From assembly GCF_000621505.1 (NCBI RefSeq), contig NZ_KK211290.1, forward strand, positions 115,501 through 179,500: a DNA stretch of 64,000 nt, read 5' to 3'. The position numbers were made by a program, and so were the translations under genes. Shown here piece by piece: positions 62,386-64,000 of this stretch (position 1 is its first letter; every line of letters begins with the position of its first letter). The notes under the pieces are model-generated. The model had not been told where the DNA came from, ran no database searches, and saw only the letters and a program-made list of their open reading frames with translations. Origin of the DNA: Ruminiclostridium cellobioparum DSM 1351 = ATCC 15832 (GTDB lineage: Bacteria; Bacillota; Clostridia; Acetivibrionales; DSM-1351).

Positions 62386-63726
62386 TCAGTTGGCTGCAAG
62401 TAATTCGTTAACCTTCTTCTCTGCATCATCCAGAGCTTTTTTAGGATCAACTCCGTTTACGGTTACTGCTTCCTGTGCTTTCTTGAGTGCAGCATATATA
62501 TCATTCTGCTGTGTTACGGCAAGAGTCATATCAGCTGTCTTTGAGAGTTCGTCGGCTACAATTGAAATAGCCTTCTTTTCGGTAGTGCTTGTATCCGACT
62601 TGAAGAATGGGTCCTGTGAAGCCTTGACTGTGGATGGGAATATGGATACGGTTTTGCTGAATGCCAGCTGATTGTCATCATTAGTTATGAATGCTGCAAA
62701 ATCAATAGCTTCCTTGTGGTGCTTGCTCAGTTCTGTAACAACAAGATTCATAACGGAGTTGTTGATTATACCTGCTTTACCAACCAGTGACTGGGTAACC
62801 TCAACGTTTTTATAAATATTCGGGGCTTCATCCTTAACCCTGTTTATGGATTGGGCACCTGAATGCATCATGGCAAGTTTGCCGGTATTGAACTGCTGCA
62901 GATTCTTTTCCCATTGTCCCCAGTTAACCTTTGGAATTATTCCCTCATCAACTGCTTTTTTATATCTGGTAAGCAGTTCTAAAGCTTCAGGTGTGTTAAA
63001 AGCTGCTTTGGTCCTGTCTTCGCTCAAAAGCGGAATGCCTTCAAGCCATAATGTCCTTCTGAATTCATCAGGAATGAAAAGGTAAGCTCCTGTTTTATCC
63101 TTCATCTGTTTTGCCAATGAAAGCATTTCGTCAAAGGTAGTCGGAGGAGTTGTAATTCCTGCTTTTGCGAATAAGTCCTTATTGTAGATAAGTACGTCCG
63201 GAGCACCGTACCAGGGGAATGCATATGTACCTTGAGTGGTTTTTGTGGAGTCAAATAAAGTTTTTATATACACACTCTTCTGTTCTTCTGTTGCTTCCTT
63301 CTCAAGGTTTACCAGTATACCCTTTCCAGCCAGTGTCAATGCCATTTCTGTATTCAAATTAACTACATCGGGAGCATTTCCGCCTGCTGCGGCTGTTATC
63401 AGTTTGTTCTGTATTGCATCATAAGGCAGGTCTGTCCACTTAACAGTAACATTTTTATTATCATTCTGGTATGTTTCAATCAGCTTGTTAAAGAAATCAG
63501 TGAATGTAGGCTGAAGTGAAATAGTCCAGAACTGCAGATTTACCGGTTCCTGACTTACCGAAGAATCAGCTGCTGCAGTTGAGGATGCAGCTGCTGTTGA
63601 TGCGGCCGTATCTGAAGATTTAGTATCTGTTGCTGCTGATGATCCGCATCCTGCAACAATTCCTGCCATCATGCATACTGCCAAGACCAGTACAAGTATG
63701 CTTCTTAATCGACTTGCTTTTACCAT
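62386..63726 (-). CDS. CUT1 sugar-binding lipoprotein
   Basis: A 446-residue extracellular solute-binding protein. The signal peptide ends in VAGC, followed by a long Ser/Ala/Thr linker. Family motifs include APDVVNLNTEMA and TYAFPWYG. AGGAGG precedes the ATG. It leads the operon with the permeases, GHL10-like protein, FAD oxidoreductase, acetyltransferases and nanE. The ligand is probably an amino-sugar-containing glycan (inference). Confidence 0.92.
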   Translation of the reverse strand: MVKASRLRSILVLVLAVCMMAGIVAGCGSSAATDTKSSDTAASTAAASSTAAADSSVSQEPVNLQFWTISLQPTFTDFFNKLIETYQNDNKNVTVKWTDLPYDAIQNKLITAAAGGNAPDVVNLNTEMALTLAGKGILVNLEKEATEEQKSVYIKTLFDSTKTTQGTYAFPWYGAPDVLIYNKDLFAKAGITTPPTTFDEMLSLAKQMKDKTGAYLFIPDEFRRTLWLEGIPLLSEDRTKAAFNTPEALELLTRYKKAVDEGIIPKVNWGQWEKNLQQFNTGKLAMMHSGAQSINRVKDEAPNIYKNVEVTQSLVGKAGIINNSVMNLVVTELSKHHKEAIDFAAFITNDDNQLAFSKTVSIFPSTVKASQDPFFKSDTSTTEKKAISIVADELSKTADMTLAVTQQNDIYAALKKAQEAVTVNGVDPKKALDDAEKKVNELLAAN

Positions 63727-63829
63727 GACGAATTCCTCCTAATATTTTGTTTTTTTATATCATGCCTTAATTATATATAAAAAGAAATTTTTCTTCAAGT
63801 CTTTATTTTATGAAAATATTTTTCTTTTT

Positions 63830-64000
63830 TTATTTTATTTTGAGTCTTGTTTTGATATTCTGCTCTTTTTTGTCATATTTATAGATAAAGTTTTTTGATA
63901 TGGATACTGTAACATCCACACACCCCTGAGCTTTAAGCACAATTGAACTGCCGTTTACCTGTGCTATCTCCGGGTTGCTTGAGCTGACCTTGAATTGTGA
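63830..64000 (-). CDS. C-terminus of a Big_2-like domain protein (partial)
   Basis: The minus-strand frame is open from the window edge to a TAA at 63830-63832, 56 codons. It reads SSSNPEIAQVNGSSIVLKA, the bacterial Ig-like (Big_2) pattern, then a Lys-rich tail. This is a surface-protein module often fused to glycosidases or S-layer proteins. The main part of the gene lies beyond this window. Confidence 0.6.
   Translation of the reverse strand, partial: SQFKVSSSNPEIAQVNGSSIVLKAQGCVDVTVSISKNFIYKYDKKEQNIKTRLKIK

Noticed and set aside
1-64000. CRISPR arrays, tRNA and rRNA genes
   Set aside because: I saw no regularly spaced direct repeats, no tRNA T-loop/cloverleaf sequence and no rRNA-like block on either strand.

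Overview
This window looks like a chromosomal segment of a low-GC, Gram-positive, anaerobic Clostridia member, probably a saccharolytic Ruminiclostridium/Lachnospiraceae-like organism. The evidence is AGGAGG-type ribosome-binding sites, several CUT1 sugar ABC systems, a YesM/YesN-type two-component system, GH65 phosphorylases, CheX, a GTP-dependent PEP carboxykinase, an EFR1-type flavodoxin-ferredoxin and a fluoride riboswitch. The organism call is inference; no rRNA or tRNA gene was found to anchor it.

Layout. (i) 0.1-1.7 kb: EFR1 electron-transfer protein and a Cys glutathione peroxidase. (ii) 1.8-12.9 kb: a minus-strand operon in the order solute-binding protein, two permeases, GH5, aldo/keto reductase, GH2, glycerate kinase, behind a strong promoter with a LacI-type operator; the LacI regulator lies just upstream with a matching operator of its own. 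(iii) 13-15.4 kb: ClpP, a short AraC regulator, CheX, a small protein and a 168-bp inverted-repeat element. (iv) 15.5-27.9 kb: YesM/YesN sensor-regulator pair, Lpl-type transporter, two tandem GH65 enzymes of equal length and beta-phosphoglucomutase; together these would import and phosphorolyse an alpha-glucoside. (v) 28-36.3 kb: a membrane protein, a VOC protein, an ABC-F resistance ATPase behind a uORF/attenuator leader, a complete pantothenate operon (panG-like, panB, panC, panD) and an FMN alpha-hydroxy-acid oxidase.

(vi) 36.7-50 kb: an accessory, partly degraded zone with a ceramidase-like protein, acetyltransferases, paired XRE regulators, PadR/DUF2812, an MCP, a riboswitch-controlled CrcB, AraC-GyrI and YyaL. 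It contains at least four broken or truncated genes and a 47-bp copy of part of yyaL. (vii) 50-55 kb: pckG, a PRK06851-type ATPase and an NCS2 purine permease. (viii) 55.3-63.7 kb: a second CUT1 operon with a most unusual cargo: GH-like TIM barrel, FAD oxidoreductase, double GNAT, NanE and AAC(3)-type acetyltransferase. The last 171 bp are the C-terminus of a Big_2-like surface protein.

The most interesting unexplained signals are a family of hairpin repeats placed directly before the start codons of sugar genes (3.1, 16.1, 18.5 kb), a different conserved leader motif shared by the histidine kinase and nanE genes, the glycerate-kinase glycosidase operon, and the NanE/AAC(3)/GNAT/FAD cluster. 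None of the three sugar ABC systems has its own ATPase.
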